NCBI RefSeq assembly: GCF_024213555.1
Contig: NZ_JANAVO010000001.1
Span: forward strand, 1,178,001 to 1,242,000
DNA from: Allokutzneria sp. A3M-2-11 16
GTDB lineage: Bacteria; Actinomycetota; Actinomycetes; Mycobacteriales; Pseudonocardiaceae
Length of the DNA stretch: 64,000 bases
Direction: 5' to 3'
A program made the translations under genes and the position numbers. The notes under the pieces were generated by a model that saw only the letters and a program-made list of their open reading frames with translations, searched no databases and was not told the DNA's origin. This document shows, piece after piece, positions 27,670 through 36,675 of the stretch. How positions within the stretch are numbered: the first letter of the stretch is position 1; each line of letters begins with the position of its first letter.

Positions 27670-29367
27670 GTGAGCGACGAAGGTCGTCTGGTTGCTGGGC
27701 GCTACCGGCTGGAACGACGGATCGGCGCGGGCGCGATGGGCGTCGTCTGGCAGGCCCGAGACGAACGGCTGCATCGCGTTGTCGCGGTGAAGCAGCTGTT
27801 GTTGCAGTCCGGCATGGAGGCGGGCGAGGCCGAGGAGGCCAAGCAGCGGGCGATGCGGGAGGGCCGGATCGCGGCCCGGCTGCAGCACCCGAACGCGATC
27901 GGTGTGTTCGACGTCGCCGAGGACAACGGCCTGCCGTGCCTGGTGATGGAGTACCTGCCGTCGCGGAGCCTGGCCAACGTCGTCTACGACGAGGGGAAGC
28001 TGCCGCCGCGGGAGGTGGCGCGGATCGGCTCGCACGTGGCGATCGCGCTGGCCGCGGCGCACGCGGCCGGGATCGTGCACCGCGACATCAAGCCGGGCAA
28101 CATCCTGCTCGGCGACGACGGGTCGGTGAAGATCACCGACTTCGGGATCTCCCGGGCCACCGGGGACGTCACGGTCACCAAGACCGGGATGCTGGCCGGT
28201 ACTCCGGCCTACCTCGCCCCCGAGGTGGCCAAGGGCTACGAGCCCGGTCCGGCCTCGGACGTCTTCTCGCTGGGCTCCACGCTGTACGCGGCGGTGGAGG
28301 GTGAGCCGCCGTTCGGGCTGAACGAGAACACCCTGGCCCTGCTGCACCTGGTCGCGGCGGGCATCGTGCGGCCGCCGCAGCTGGCGGGACCGTTGACCTC
28401 GGTGCTGATGCACCTGCTGCGGCCCCAGCCGACCGACCGGCCGACGATGACCCAGGCCTCCGAGGCGCTGCGGGCGATCGCCGAAGGCCGCGCCGCCCCG
28501 ATGGTGACCCCACCGCAGGGCTGGGGCGCGGTCCCGCCGACCACCCAGATCCCCGGCGGCCCGTCCGCGCCGACGCAGGCGGTGCACCCCGGGCTGCGCA
28601 GCGGGCCGAACCTGAACCCCCGCACCCCGGTGCCGGGCAACCCCGGCAGCAACCCGAACAACCCGGCGATGACCCGGCTGGACGCGCGGCCGCTCAGCGA
28701 CGCGCCCGCCACCAGGGTCGGTCCCGGTGCGACCAGCATCGGCGGCGCGAACGGTGCCGCGGGCCGCACCGGCGGCAGCCCGCCGGGCGGCGGGCGGGAC
28801 CGGGACCGCAGGGAGGAGCCGGAGGAGCGGCGCTCCAACACCCGGCCCATCCTGATCGCCGTCGCCGCGGTGGTCGCGGCCGCGCTGCTCGGCATCCTGC
28901 TGAGCAACTGGTTCGGCGGGCCCGACAGGGCCAACAGCGGCACACAGGCCACCAGCGACGTGCCGAGCGCGTCCTCCGCGCCGCCGAAGAAGTCCTCGTC
29001 GGCCAAGTCCACGACGACGACCACGGAGACGACGACCACCACGGCTCCGACCACGACCACCTCGGCCGCGACGGAGAAGGACTACGTCAACGCGGTCAAG
29101 AACTACTACAAGCTGCTCCCCGGCAACACCGAGGTCGCGTTCTCGAAGTTCTGCGACTCCTACCGGCGGGGGCAGAACTACACCAGCTACAAGAAGTACT
29201 GGGACAGCGTGAGTCGCGTGAAGGTCAGCGACGCCGAGATGACGAGCGACAAGGTCGTGTCCTTCGAGATCGAAACGACCTACAAGAGCACCGAGACCCC
29301 GATCAACGAGAACAAGCAGCTGAAGATGGGCTACGAGAACGGCCAGGCCTGCCTCGCCAGCACGTGA
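27670..29367 (+). CDS. Transmembrane Ser/Thr protein kinase with NTF2-like sensor domain
   Basis: A 565-residue Hanks-type kinase. The glycine loop RIGAGAMGVVWQARD and lysine VAVKQLLLQ open the catalytic domain. GIVHRDIKPGNILL (catalytic loop), ITDFGISRATGD (DFG) and GTPAYLAPEV follow, so it should be active. A Pro/Gly-rich juxtamembrane region leads to the transmembrane helix ILIAVAAVVAAALLGILLSN. A Ser/Thr linker (SSSAKSTTTTTETTTTTAPT) precedes the extracytoplasmic domain EKDYVNAVKNYYKLLPGNTE. That domain is shared with three kinase-less neighbours and the kinase at 31415. PASTA repeats, the usual sensor of such kinases, are absent. GTG 27670. Confidence 0.93.
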   Translation: MSDEGRLVAGRYRLERRIGAGAMGVVWQARDERLHRVVAVKQLLLQSGMEAGEAEEAKQRAMREGRIAARLQHPNAIGVFDVAEDNGLPCLVMEYLPSRSLANVVYDEGKLPPREVARIGSHVAIALAAAHAAGIVHRDIKPGNILLGDDGSVKITDFGISRATGDVTVTKTGMLAGTPAYLAPEVAKGYEPGPASDVFSLGSTLYAAVEGEPPFGLNENTLALLHLVAAGIVRPPQLAGPLTSVLMHLLRPQPTDRPTMTQASEALRAIAEGRAAPMVTPPQGWGAVPPTTQIPGGPSAPTQAVHPGLRSGPNLNPRTPVPGNPGSNPNNPAMTRLDARPLSDAPATRVGPGATSIGGANGAAGRTGGSPPGGGRDRDRREEPEERRSNTRPILIAVAAVVAAALLGILLSNWFGGPDRANSGTQATSDVPSASSAPPKKSSSAKSTTTTTETTTTTAPTTTTSAATEKDYVNAVKNYYKLLPGNTEVAFSKFCDSYRRGQNYTSYKKYWDSVSRVKVSDAEMTSDKVVSFEIETTYKSTETPINENKQLKMGYENGQACLAST

Positions 29368-29371
29368 TCGT

Positions 29372-30283
29372 TCACCGTGCGGCGGCCGCGGAGGCCGCCG
29401 CACGGAGGGCGCGCAGCAGGCCCAGCGTCGCCGGGTTCTCCGCGTCCGCCTCGGTCGTCGCGGCGTAGATGCGCCGCACCGGTTCCGGGTTGCGCAGCTT
29501 GCGGACCAGGACGTTCGGGTTCACCGCGCCCAGTCCCATCGCCGGTACCAGCGTCACGCCCAGCCCGGCGGCGACGAAGCCCTGCGCGCTGACGTACTCC
29601 CCCGCCTGCACGGCGAAGTCCGGCTGGAACCCGGCGGAGCGGCAGGACTCCAGCACCACCTCCCGGCACTGGCCGGGTAGCGGCTCGTTGTCCACCCACG
29701 GCTGGTCGGCGAGCTGCGCGAGGTCGACGACGCGCTGCCGGGCCAGCGCGTGCCCCTTCGGCAGCACGGCGCGGTACGGGTCGTCGAGGAGGTGCTCGAA
29801 GCGGATGCCCGGCGCGCTCGGCTCCTCGTCGCCGAGCTGGACGGTGATGGCGACGTCGGCGCGGTCGGCCCTGACCTCCTGCAGCGGGTCCTCCGGGTCG
29901 GTCACCGTGAGGTCCAGCGCGGTCGCGGGGAACTCGCGGCGGAACTCGGCGACGGCGGGCGGCACCAGCACGGCGCCCGCGGTGGTGAAGTAGGTGACGC
30001 GCATCCGGCCGGTGCGCCCGGCGCGGAGGTCGGCCAGCGCGGTCTCCGCCTCGGCGATCTTGTTGGTGATCACCGCGGCGTGCTCGGCGAGCAGGCGGCC
30101 CGCCGCGGTGGGGCGCACGCCCCGGCCCGCCTTCTGCAGCAGCGCCAGCCCGGCCTCCCGTTCCAGCGCGGTGATCTGCTGGCTGATCGCCGAGGGCGTG
30201 TACCCGAGGTTGGCCGCGGCGGAGCTGACCGAGCCGGTGCTCACCACGGCCAGGAGGACACGCATGCGGCGGACGTCCAACAT
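29372..30283 (-). CDS. LysR-family transcriptional regulator
   Basis: A 303-residue LTTR. The N-terminal winged helix-turn-helix is LDVRRMRVLLAVVSTGSVSS then AAANLGYTPSAISQQITALE. The remainder is a periplasmic-binding-like effector domain, with LVPPAVAEFRREFPATALDL and an ending that is Ala-rich. It is divergent from the EamA transporter gene, the usual arrangement for an LTTR and its target. A TTCTGC-N11-GCAGAA site lies 16 nt before its start codon. The effector is unknown. Confidence 0.92.
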   Translation of the reverse strand: MLDVRRMRVLLAVVSTGSVSSAAANLGYTPSAISQQITALEREAGLALLQKAGRGVRPTAAGRLLAEHAAVITNKIAEAETALADLRAGRTGRMRVTYFTTAGAVLVPPAVAEFRREFPATALDLTVTDPEDPLQEVRADRADVAITVQLGDEEPSAPGIRFEHLLDDPYRAVLPKGHALARQRVVDLAQLADQPWVDNEPLPGQCREVVLESCRSAGFQPDFAVQAGEYVSAQGFVAAGLGVTLVPAMGLGAVNPNVLVRKLRNPEPVRRIYAATTEADAENPATLGLLRALRAAASAAAAR

Positions 30284-30298
30284 GCTGGAATCATACAG

Positions 30299-30321
30299 TT
30301 CTGCTTAAAGGTCTCGCAGAA
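30299..30321. promoter_or_regulatory. LysR-type binding site (T-N11-A dyad)
   Basis: TTCTGC (30299-30304) and GCAGAA (30316-30321) form a perfect dyad separated by 11 nt, the standard LTTR recognition geometry. It lies in the divergent region between lysR (start 30283) and the EamA gene (start 30391). Confidence 0.75.
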
Positions 30322-30390
30322 GTATTCACTTGTCCTGATGCTTGCACGGGCGCACGCTTGATCCCGGACATCGTGGAAAGTGAGGTCAGC

Positions 30391-31320
30391 GTGACGTCTT
30401 CCGGCAGCCTGATCAGGATCGGCGTACTCGGCCTGCTCTGGGGCTCCAGCTTCCTGTGGATCGAGCTGGCGTTGCACGCGCTCTCGCCGGTGCAGATCGT
30501 CTTCGTCCGCGTCGGACTCGGCGCGCTGGTCCTGGTGGCGATCTGCAGGGCGATGAAGCTGTCGTTACCCAGGGGCGGCCGGACCTGGGCGCACCTCGGT
30601 GTGGCGGCGGTCTTCGCGAACGTGCTGCCGTTCATCCTCTTCGGCGTCGGCCAGCAGACCGTCGACTCCAGCATGGCGGGCGTGCTCAACGCCACGACGC
30701 CGCTGTGGACGCTGCTGATCTCCGTGACCATCGGCCAGGAGAAGTCGTTCGGCCCGCTGCGCGTGCTGGGCCTGGTGCTCGGCTTCGCCGGGGTGATGCT
30801 GATCTTCGCCCCCTGGCAGGACGGGGCGGGTTCGGCGCTGCCCGGCAGCATCGCGATCCTCGTCGCCGCGCTGAGCTACGGCATCGGCGCCGTGTACGTC
30901 GGCCGCAACCTCAGCGGCAAGGGCATGTCGCCCACCTCGACCGCGGCCGGTCAGATGATCATGGCCGCGGCGCTGACGGGCGTCGTCATCCCGGTCGGCG
31001 GACTGCAGCCGGTGCACTGGGAGGTGACCAGCGGCCTGATCGCCGCGGTGATCCTGGGCGTCTTCGGCACCGGGCTGTCGTTCATGCTCTTCGTCCGGCT
31101 GATCGCCGACGAGGGCGCGACCGCGACCTCGACGGTCACCTACCTGATGCCGGTGGTCTCGGTGGCGCTCGGCGCGATCGTGCTCGGCGAACAGCTCAGC
31201 CCGCGGGTCGTGCTCGGGATGCTGGTGGTGCTCGGCGGCGTGATGCTCACCCGGCCCAGGCGGGCCAAAGCCCCGGTTGTCGTTCCGCCAGCCGAAACGG
31301 CGAAGGCTACCAGCGAGTAG
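30391..31320 (+). CDS. EamA/DMT-family transporter
   Basis: About 309 residues with ten hydrophobic helices in two EamA halves. The first opens RIGVLGLLWGSSFLWIELAL, the characteristic WGssF start of RhaT/EamA proteins. The second half contains AILVAALSYGIGAVYVGRNL and TYLMPVVSVALGAIVLGEQL, with the conserved PVxxxxxGxxxLGE motif. It probably exports a small metabolite or amino acid. GTG 30391 has a GAGG ribosome-binding site; the TTG at 30358 is an upstream alternative. Likely controlled by the divergent LysR regulator. Confidence 0.88.
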   Translation: MTSSGSLIRIGVLGLLWGSSFLWIELALHALSPVQIVFVRVGLGALVLVAICRAMKLSLPRGGRTWAHLGVAAVFANVLPFILFGVGQQTVDSSMAGVLNATTPLWTLLISVTIGQEKSFGPLRVLGLVLGFAGVMLIFAPWQDGAGSALPGSIAILVAALSYGIGAVYVGRNLSGKGMSPTSTAAGQMIMAAALTGVVIPVGGLQPVHWEVTSGLIAAVILGVFGTGLSFMLFVRLIADEGATATSTVTYLMPVVSVALGAIVLGEQLSPRVVLGMLVVLGGVMLTRPRRAKAPVVVPPAETAKATSE

Positions 31321-31414
31321 GCACTCGTGCACAGTGGGTGATTGCTCACAGGTAGGTCGCGGATTGGTCTGATGGTTCGCTTTACTTCCTGTTAAGGCTC
31401 TAGCCTCCCTCCCC

Positions 31415-32956
31415 GTGGATGGCGCGGATCACACGCTCGCCGGCCGGTACCGCCTGGAGGACCGCATCGGCAGCGGCGCGATGGGCATCGTCTGGCGCGC
31501 GACCGACGAGCTGCTCAGTCGAACAGTCGCGGTGAAGCAGCTGCTGCTGCCGCCGGGCATGGACGCGGAGGAGGCCGAGGAGGCCACCCTGCGCGCGATG
31601 CGGGAGGGGCGGATCGCGGCCCGGCTGCACCACCCGAACGCGATCACCGTCTTCGACGTGGTGCAGTCGCACGGCGTGCCGTGGCTGGTGATGGAGTACC
31701 TGCCGTCGCAGAGCCTGGCCGCGCTGGTGCACGAGCGCGGGCCGCTGGAGCCGCGCGAGGTCGCCAAGATCGGCTACCAGGTGGCCGCGGCGCTGGCAGC
31801 CGCGCACGAGGCCGGGATCGTGCACCGGGACATCAAGCCGGGCAACGTGCTGATCGGCCCGGGCGGCGCGGTCAAGATCACCGACTTCGGCATCTCCCGG
31901 GCCACCGGGGACGCCACCCTGACCAAGACCGGCATGCTCTCCGGCACCCCCGCCTACCTGGCGCCGGAGGTGGCCGACGGCGCGGAGCCGGGCATGCCGT
32001 CGGACGTCTTCTCGCTCGGCTCCACCCTGTACGCGGCGGTGGAGGGCGTGCCGCCGTTCGGGCTCAACGAGAACACCTTCGCGCTGCTGCGCGCCGTCGC
32101 CGCGTGCGAGGTCCGCAAGCCGGAGCGCGCTGGCGAGCTCGACGACCTGCTCGCCTGCCTGCTCACCCGTGACCCCAACGCCCGGCCGACCGCCGCCGAG
32201 GCGCTGCCGATGCTGGAGGCCATCGCGGGCGGCTCCCGGCCCAAGATCGTCGCGGTGCCGAACTGGACCTCGCCGCAGGCGGTCGAGGAGAAGACGCTGC
32301 GCCGCCGCCGGGCCGGCGTGATCATGGTCGCGGCCGCCTTCGCCGCGGTGGTCGGCGCACTGGTCACCGCGCTGCTGGTGATCAACCAGCGGCAGGAGGC
32401 GACCGCGGGACCGCCCGACCAGACCAGGACCATCACCTACGGCCCGAGCTCGGGAGCGGGGGTCAGCGGCTCATCGGGCGCGACGGGCACGCCGACCGCG
32501 CCCGCCAAGATGACGACCCTGCCCGGCGGGATCGTGGTCCCCGTGCCCACCGACGAGGACGAGCCACCGGCGCCCGGACCGCCGCAGCCCAACCAGAGCA
32601 CGCAGCCGTCCCAGCCCACCACGACCCCGGAGACACCGAGGAACCGGCTGATCAAGGACGCCGTGCGGCAGTTCTACGAGCTGCTGCCCGCCAACACCGT
32701 CGCCGCCCACCAGCGCTTCGCCCCGGCGACCCGGCCGACGCTGGCCGCCTTCCAGGCGCAGTGGGCCGATGTGGAGTCCGTGCGGATCCAGCGCGGCATG
32801 CGCGTCACCGGCGACGCCGTGCACCTCACCTTGAAGATCAAGAAGAAGGGCGCGACCGCGGTGTCGACCGCCTACGTGGTCTCCGTGGTGGTCACCGGCA
32901 CCCAGGTCCAGATCGGCACCATCAAACAGGGCGGCAGCGGCGGCGAAGGCCCCTGA
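31415..32956 (+). CDS. Second transmembrane Ser/Thr protein kinase with NTF2-like sensor domain
   Basis: A 513-residue paralogue of the kinase at 27670. RIGSGAMGIVWRATD, VAVKQLLLPPG, GIVHRDIKPGNVLI, ITDFGISRATGD and GTPAYLAPEV show a complete kinase core nearly identical in motif wording to the first kinase. A transmembrane helix AGVIMVAAAFAAVVGALVTA precedes a Gly/Ser/Pro/Thr linker. The end domain IKDAVRQFYELLPANTVAAH through FQAQWADVESVRIQRGMRV matches the shared extracytoplasmic domain. GTG 31415 lacks an obvious ribosome-binding site. The duplication and shared sensor suggest kinases reading related signals. Confidence 0.93.
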   Translation: MDGADHTLAGRYRLEDRIGSGAMGIVWRATDELLSRTVAVKQLLLPPGMDAEEAEEATLRAMREGRIAARLHHPNAITVFDVVQSHGVPWLVMEYLPSQSLAALVHERGPLEPREVAKIGYQVAAALAAAHEAGIVHRDIKPGNVLIGPGGAVKITDFGISRATGDATLTKTGMLSGTPAYLAPEVADGAEPGMPSDVFSLGSTLYAAVEGVPPFGLNENTFALLRAVAACEVRKPERAGELDDLLACLLTRDPNARPTAAEALPMLEAIAGGSRPKIVAVPNWTSPQAVEEKTLRRRRAGVIMVAAAFAAVVGALVTALLVINQRQEATAGPPDQTRTITYGPSSGAGVSGSSGATGTPTAPAKMTTLPGGIVVPVPTDEDEPPAPGPPQPNQSTQPSQPTTTPETPRNRLIKDAVRQFYELLPANTVAAHQRFAPATRPTLAAFQAQWADVESVRIQRGMRVTGDAVHLTLKIKKKGATAVSTAYVVSVVVTGTQVQIGTIKQGGSGGEGP

Positions 32957-32994
32957 CCGGCCGCACCACGAATGCCGCGTTTGTTCCGTTGAGC

Positions 32995-33047
32995 GTGCTG
33001 AACGAGTCATTCGGTGCGTTCAGCCGCCCCAATGACTCATCCAGCAC
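32995..33047. repeat. Imperfect palindrome with GAGTCATT/AATGACTC core
   Basis: Positions 32995-33011 pair with 33031-33047 at 15 of 17 positions, with a 19-nt loop. It lies between two convergent genes and may terminate both. From memory, GAGTCATT-bearing palindromes of this kind recur between genes in Pseudonocardiaceae genomes. Confidence 0.65.
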
Positions 33048-33068
33048 GAAAGCCCGGCGGGGACGGGG

Positions 33069-33773
33069 TCAGACGAGGCGGCGGTCGGAGGCCCAGCGGG
33101 AGAGCTCGTAGCGGTTGGACAGCTGGGTCTTGCGCAGGACGCTGGAGACGTGGGTCTCGACCGTCTTGATCGAGATGAACAGCTCCGAGGCGATCTCCTT
33201 GTACGCGTAGCCGCGGGCCAGCAGCCGCAGCACGTCGCGCTCGCGCGGGGTCAGCAGGTCCAGCTCGGGGTCGCGGATCGGCGCGGCGCCGGGGCGGTCG
33301 GCGAAGGCGTCCAGCACGAAACCGGCCAGGCGCGGCGAGAACACCGCGTCGCCCTCGGCCACCCGGCACACGGCGTCGGCCAGCTCGCGGCCGGAGATCG
33401 TCTTGGTGACGTAGCCGCGCGCGCCGTTGCGGATGACGGCGATGACGTCCTCGGCGGCGTCGGAGACCGACAGCGCCAGGAAGACCACCTCCGGCCGCGC
33501 GGGCCGGGCCCTGCGCAGCACCTCGGCGCCGCCGCCGTCCGGCATGTGCACGTCCAGCAGCACCACGTCCGGCTTGAAGTGGGCGATGCCCGCGACGGCC
33601 TCGTCGACCGAGCCGGCCTCGCCGACCACCTCGACCTGGTCCTTGGCCGCGTCCAGCTCGGCCTTCACCCCGGTGCGGAACAGCGCGTGGTCGTCGACGA
33701 GGAACACCCGGACGGGACTGGTCCGCTTCGCCGGGGTCGCGGTCTCCTCGGGCTGTTGCTCGTTCTCAGTCAC
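33069..33773 (-). CDS. NarL/LuxR-type response regulator of an EsrR/LiaR-like system
   Basis: A 234-residue response regulator. The receiver domain has VRVFLVDDHALFRTGVKAEL (acidic pocket), DVVLLDVHMPDGGG (phospho-acceptor Asp), ALSVSDAAEDV and GYVTKTISGRELADAV (conserved Lys), so it looks fully functional. The C-terminal LuxR helix-turn-helix is LTPRERDVLRLLARGYAYKE through IKTVETHVSSVLRKTQLSNR. GTG 33773 overlaps the kinase TGA as GTGA, so kinase and regulator are translated together. Confidence 0.94.
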   Translation of the reverse strand: MTENEQQPEETATPAKRTSPVRVFLVDDHALFRTGVKAELDAAKDQVEVVGEAGSVDEAVAGIAHFKPDVVLLDVHMPDGGGAEVLRRARPARPEVVFLALSVSDAAEDVIAVIRNGARGYVTKTISGRELADAVCRVAEGDAVFSPRLAGFVLDAFADRPGAAPIRDPELDLLTPRERDVLRLLARGYAYKEIASELFISIKTVETHVSSVLRKTQLSNRYELSRWASDRRLV

Positions 33774-35155
33774 GCGCGTGCCTCCTTGCTAGGGCTCCTC
33801 GGCATGGTCAGCTGGAGCTCGGTGCCCTCACCGAGGGCGGTCCGCAACCGGACCGAGCCCCCGTGCCGCTCCATCCTGCCGTGGATCGAGTCGGCCAGCC
33901 CGTGCCGGTCCCCGGGAACGGTAGCCGGGTCGAAGCCCTTGCCGCGGTCCCGGACGAAGACGTGCACCCGATCGCCCTCGACCTCGGCGTAGACGCTGAC
34001 CTCGCCGACCCCGGCGTGCTTGGCCGCGTTGATCATGGCCTCGCGGGCCGCCTGCACCAGCGCGCCGATCTTCTCGTCCACCGGGCAGTCGCCGACGACG
34101 ACCTGCTGGACGGTGATCGCGAAGGTGTCCTCGACCTCGCCGCAGGCCGCGGGCACGGCCTCGGCCAGGGTGCCGCCGGGCACCGCGGCGAAGCCGGGGC
34201 CCTCGCCCCCGTCCTCACCGACGCCCTCCTTGCGGGTCTTCGCGCCGTAGCCGGACGGGCCGTACAACCAGCCGCGCAGCTGCCGCTCCTGGCCGCGGGC
34301 GAGCCTGCGCACCTCACGGGCGGTGTCGGCCTGCTTCTGGATCAGCGCCAGGGTCTGCAGCACGGAGTCGTGCAGGTGCGCGGCGATCTCCGCCCGCTCC
34401 TCGGTGCGGATGCGGACGCGGCGCTCCTCGTTGAGGTCCCGGACCAGTCGCACCCACCACGGCACGGTCAGCACCGCGACGCCGATCAGCGTGGTGACGA
34501 CCGCCAGCAGCACGAACTGGAGCTGGCCGATGCCGCGGGTGTTGGTCAGGAAGGTCGCGAGGCCGGCGATCAGCAGGGTGACGCCCGCGAGCACCCTGGC
34601 CGTGGCCGACCAGCCGCCGGTGCCGAGCACCGCGCCGGTGATGCCGGAGCGGGCGCCGTCGCGCCAGCGCCTGCGCTGGGCGTCGTCGGCCTCCCGCCAG
34701 ACCATGCCCGCGCCGGCGATGGACACCGCGATCGCACCCATCAGCATGGGGCTGATCTGGCTGTTGAACGACACCACGGCGATGGCGAGGCCGGCGCCGA
34801 TGGTGATCACGCCGATGGCCTGCTGCCGCTGCTTGGGCGAGTCCTCGTTGCCCGCGCGCTTCTGCTGGGGCACGAACACCCACAGCAGCGCGTAGGCCAG
34901 CACGCCCGCGCCGAGCAGGCCGGAGAGCACGACGAACCCGATGCGCACCCACAGCACGTCCATGCCGATGTGGTCGGCGACCCCACCGGCCACCCCGGCG
35001 ACGACCTTGCCGCGCCGTCGGCGGAACAGCTTCGGGGGTTCGCCAGGCCGCTGCGGCAGCGGGAACCCCGGCAGAACTGGCACCGTGGCGGTCTCGCCCT
35101 TATGGACCTGCGCATTCACACTGGCATGGTCACACGTGCGCGGGCGCGCGGTCAT
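33770..35155 (-). CDS. PspC-domain sensor histidine kinase (EsrS-like)
   Basis: About 461 residues. The N-terminal PspC domain is PKLFRRRRGKVVAGVAGGVA followed by ADHIGMDVLWVRIGFVVLSG. More membrane helices follow, including QQAIGVITIGAGLAIAVVSF. The HisKA_3 dimerisation helix holds the phospho-acceptor His in ERAEIAAHLHDSVLQTLALI, and the ATPase domain has EAMINAAKHAGVGEVSVYAE and RDRGKGFDPATV. PspC-HATPase kinases of this type sense cell-envelope stress, as in C. glutamicum EsrISR and Bacillus LiaFSR. ATG 35155 is the likeliest start; GTG 35119 and the codon at 35176 are alternatives. Confidence 0.9.
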   Translation of the reverse strand: MTARPRTCDHASVNAQVHKGETATVPVLPGFPLPQRPGEPPKLFRRRRGKVVAGVAGGVADHIGMDVLWVRIGFVVLSGLLGAGVLAYALLWVFVPQQKRAGNEDSPKQRQQAIGVITIGAGLAIAVVSFNSQISPMLMGAIAVSIAGAGMVWREADDAQRRRWRDGARSGITGAVLGTGGWSATARVLAGVTLLIAGLATFLTNTRGIGQLQFVLLAVVTTLIGVAVLTVPWWVRLVRDLNEERRVRIRTEERAEIAAHLHDSVLQTLALIQKQADTAREVRRLARGQERQLRGWLYGPSGYGAKTRKEGVGEDGGEGPGFAAVPGGTLAEAVPAACGEVEDTFAITVQQVVVGDCPVDEKIGALVQAAREAMINAAKHAGVGEVSVYAEVEGDRVHVFVRDRGKGFDPATVPGDRHGLADSIHGRMERHGGSVRLRTALGEGTELQLTMPRSPSKEARA

Positions 35156-35274
35156 CAGGGGACAACCCCGAAGCACCCGTCCGGAACCCCGAGATGTGAT
35201 TTCAGGGGTGCTCCCGGATGTCGGGCGCCGCGCGTGGCGGCACTCTTGTCAGCGTGAACGGGACAGGCGGGAAC

Positions 35275-36675
35275 ATGAGCGTCGAGGAGACGCTGCGGGA
35301 CTTCTGGAAGACGCGCCCGCGGCGTCCTAGGAGAGGCCGCAAGATCGCGGGTGTCGCGACGGCCATCGGCAACAGGTACGGCATCGATCCGGTCCTGGTC
35401 AGGGTCGCGTTCGTGGTGTTCGCCATCTACGGCGGCCTCGGCATCCTGCTCTACCTGCTGGCCGTCCTGTTCTTCCCGCAGGAGGGCGACACCGGCTCCC
35501 CGGCGGGCGCGCTGCTCGGCCGGGGTTCGAGCTCGACCTCCGCGCTGGCCACCGTGCTGGTCGCGCTGATGGTGCTGCCGCTGAGCGGACTGCTGCTCGC
35601 GCTGCACGTCTGGTCGGCGATGATGATCGCCGCCCTCGGCGCAGGGCTCTACGTGCTGCACAAGAACCGCGGCACCCACCGGCAGCCGACACCGACCGGT
35701 CCCGTCGTGGTGAGCACCCCGATGACCAGCGACAACGGCTTCCAGGGCACCGAGTTCCGCACCGAGACCCTGCGCAAGCCCGGTCAGCAGGAGACCGAGA
35801 CGATGACGACCGACCAGCAGTCCACCGGGCAGGAGAAGCCGGTGACCGCGGAGCACGCGCAGGAGAGCCCGCCCGCGTGGGACCCGCTCGGGGCCGCGCC
35901 GTTCGCATGGGACCTGCCCGAGCCCGCCGCGGCACCGGTCGACGACGAGATCGAACCGCAGCCGCAACCGCGCTCCAAGATCACCGCGGTCACGGTGGCC
36001 GTGAGCATCATCGTCGCGGGCGTGATGGGCCTCGGGGTGATGGACGGCTGGGCCGCCGACCACGTCGCCGCGGGCGCGGTGACCGCGGTGCTGGCCGCGG
36101 GCCTGCTCGTCGGCGCGTTCCGCAGGGGCGGCAAGGGCCTGGTGCTGCTGGCCGTCCCGGCCATCGCGGCGACGGTCACGCTGGCCAACGACGCGAGCTG
36201 GCGCGACTACCAGCGCGACTACCCGGAGAACTTCGGGTACGACGGCTACACGGACACCAGGAGCAACTACTACGGCACCCAGACCTGGACGCCGCGCAGC
36301 TGGGAGGAGCTGCGCCGGGGCAGCGAGATCGGGACGTCCGCAGGGACCTCCGGGAACCCCTCGTTCTTCCTCCAGCGGGGGACCGCGCGGCTGGACCTCA
36401 GCCAGCTGCCCCCGCTGGCGTCCGGTGAGTCGACGCAGATCAACGCCCGGGTCGACTACGGCAGCCTGTACGTGACGCTGCCGAAGAACGGCATCGACGT
36501 CGAGGTGAGCTGCGCGGCCGAGGACAGCGGCACGGTGAACTGCCTCGACCAGACCGGACGGGGCCCCAAGGTGCGCCGTACCGCGCGCAGCGCGGGAGAT
36601 GACAACACGACGGGCGGTGGCCAGATCACCCTGTACGCCTCGGTCGCCGACGGAAAGGTGGAGGTCACCCGATGA
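35275..36675 (+). CDS. PspC-domain membrane protein (EsrI-like)
   Basis: 466 residues from ATG 35275, which follows GACAGGCGGG. The PspC domain is GRKIAGVATAIGNRYGIDPV then LVRVAFVVFAIYGGLGILLY. Further helices follow, with a long acidic/Gln-rich loop that includes DDEIEPQPQPRSK. Two helices, AVSIIVAGVMGLGVMDGWAA and AGLLVGAFRRGGKGLVLLAV, lead to a soluble C-terminal region. LSQLPPLASGESTQINARVD then YGSLYVTLPKNGIDVEVSCA is the LiaF/YvqF-like beta domain. In LiaFSR and EsrISR such a protein restrains the kinase. Divergent from the kinase gene; the 74-residue gene follows with ATGA overlap. Confidence 0.85.
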   Translation: MSVEETLRDFWKTRPRRPRRGRKIAGVATAIGNRYGIDPVLVRVAFVVFAIYGGLGILLYLLAVLFFPQEGDTGSPAGALLGRGSSSTSALATVLVALMVLPLSGLLLALHVWSAMMIAALGAGLYVLHKNRGTHRQPTPTGPVVVSTPMTSDNGFQGTEFRTETLRKPGQQETETMTTDQQSTGQEKPVTAEHAQESPPAWDPLGAAPFAWDLPEPAAAPVDDEIEPQPQPRSKITAVTVAVSIIVAGVMGLGVMDGWAADHVAAGAVTAVLAAGLLVGAFRRGGKGLVLLAVPAIAATVTLANDASWRDYQRDYPENFGYDGYTDTRSNYYGTQTWTPRSWEELRRGSEIGTSAGTSGNPSFFLQRGTARLDLSQLPPLASGESTQINARVDYGSLYVTLPKNGIDVEVSCAAEDSGTVNCLDQTGRGPKVRRTARSAGDDNTTGGGQITLYASVADGKVEVTR

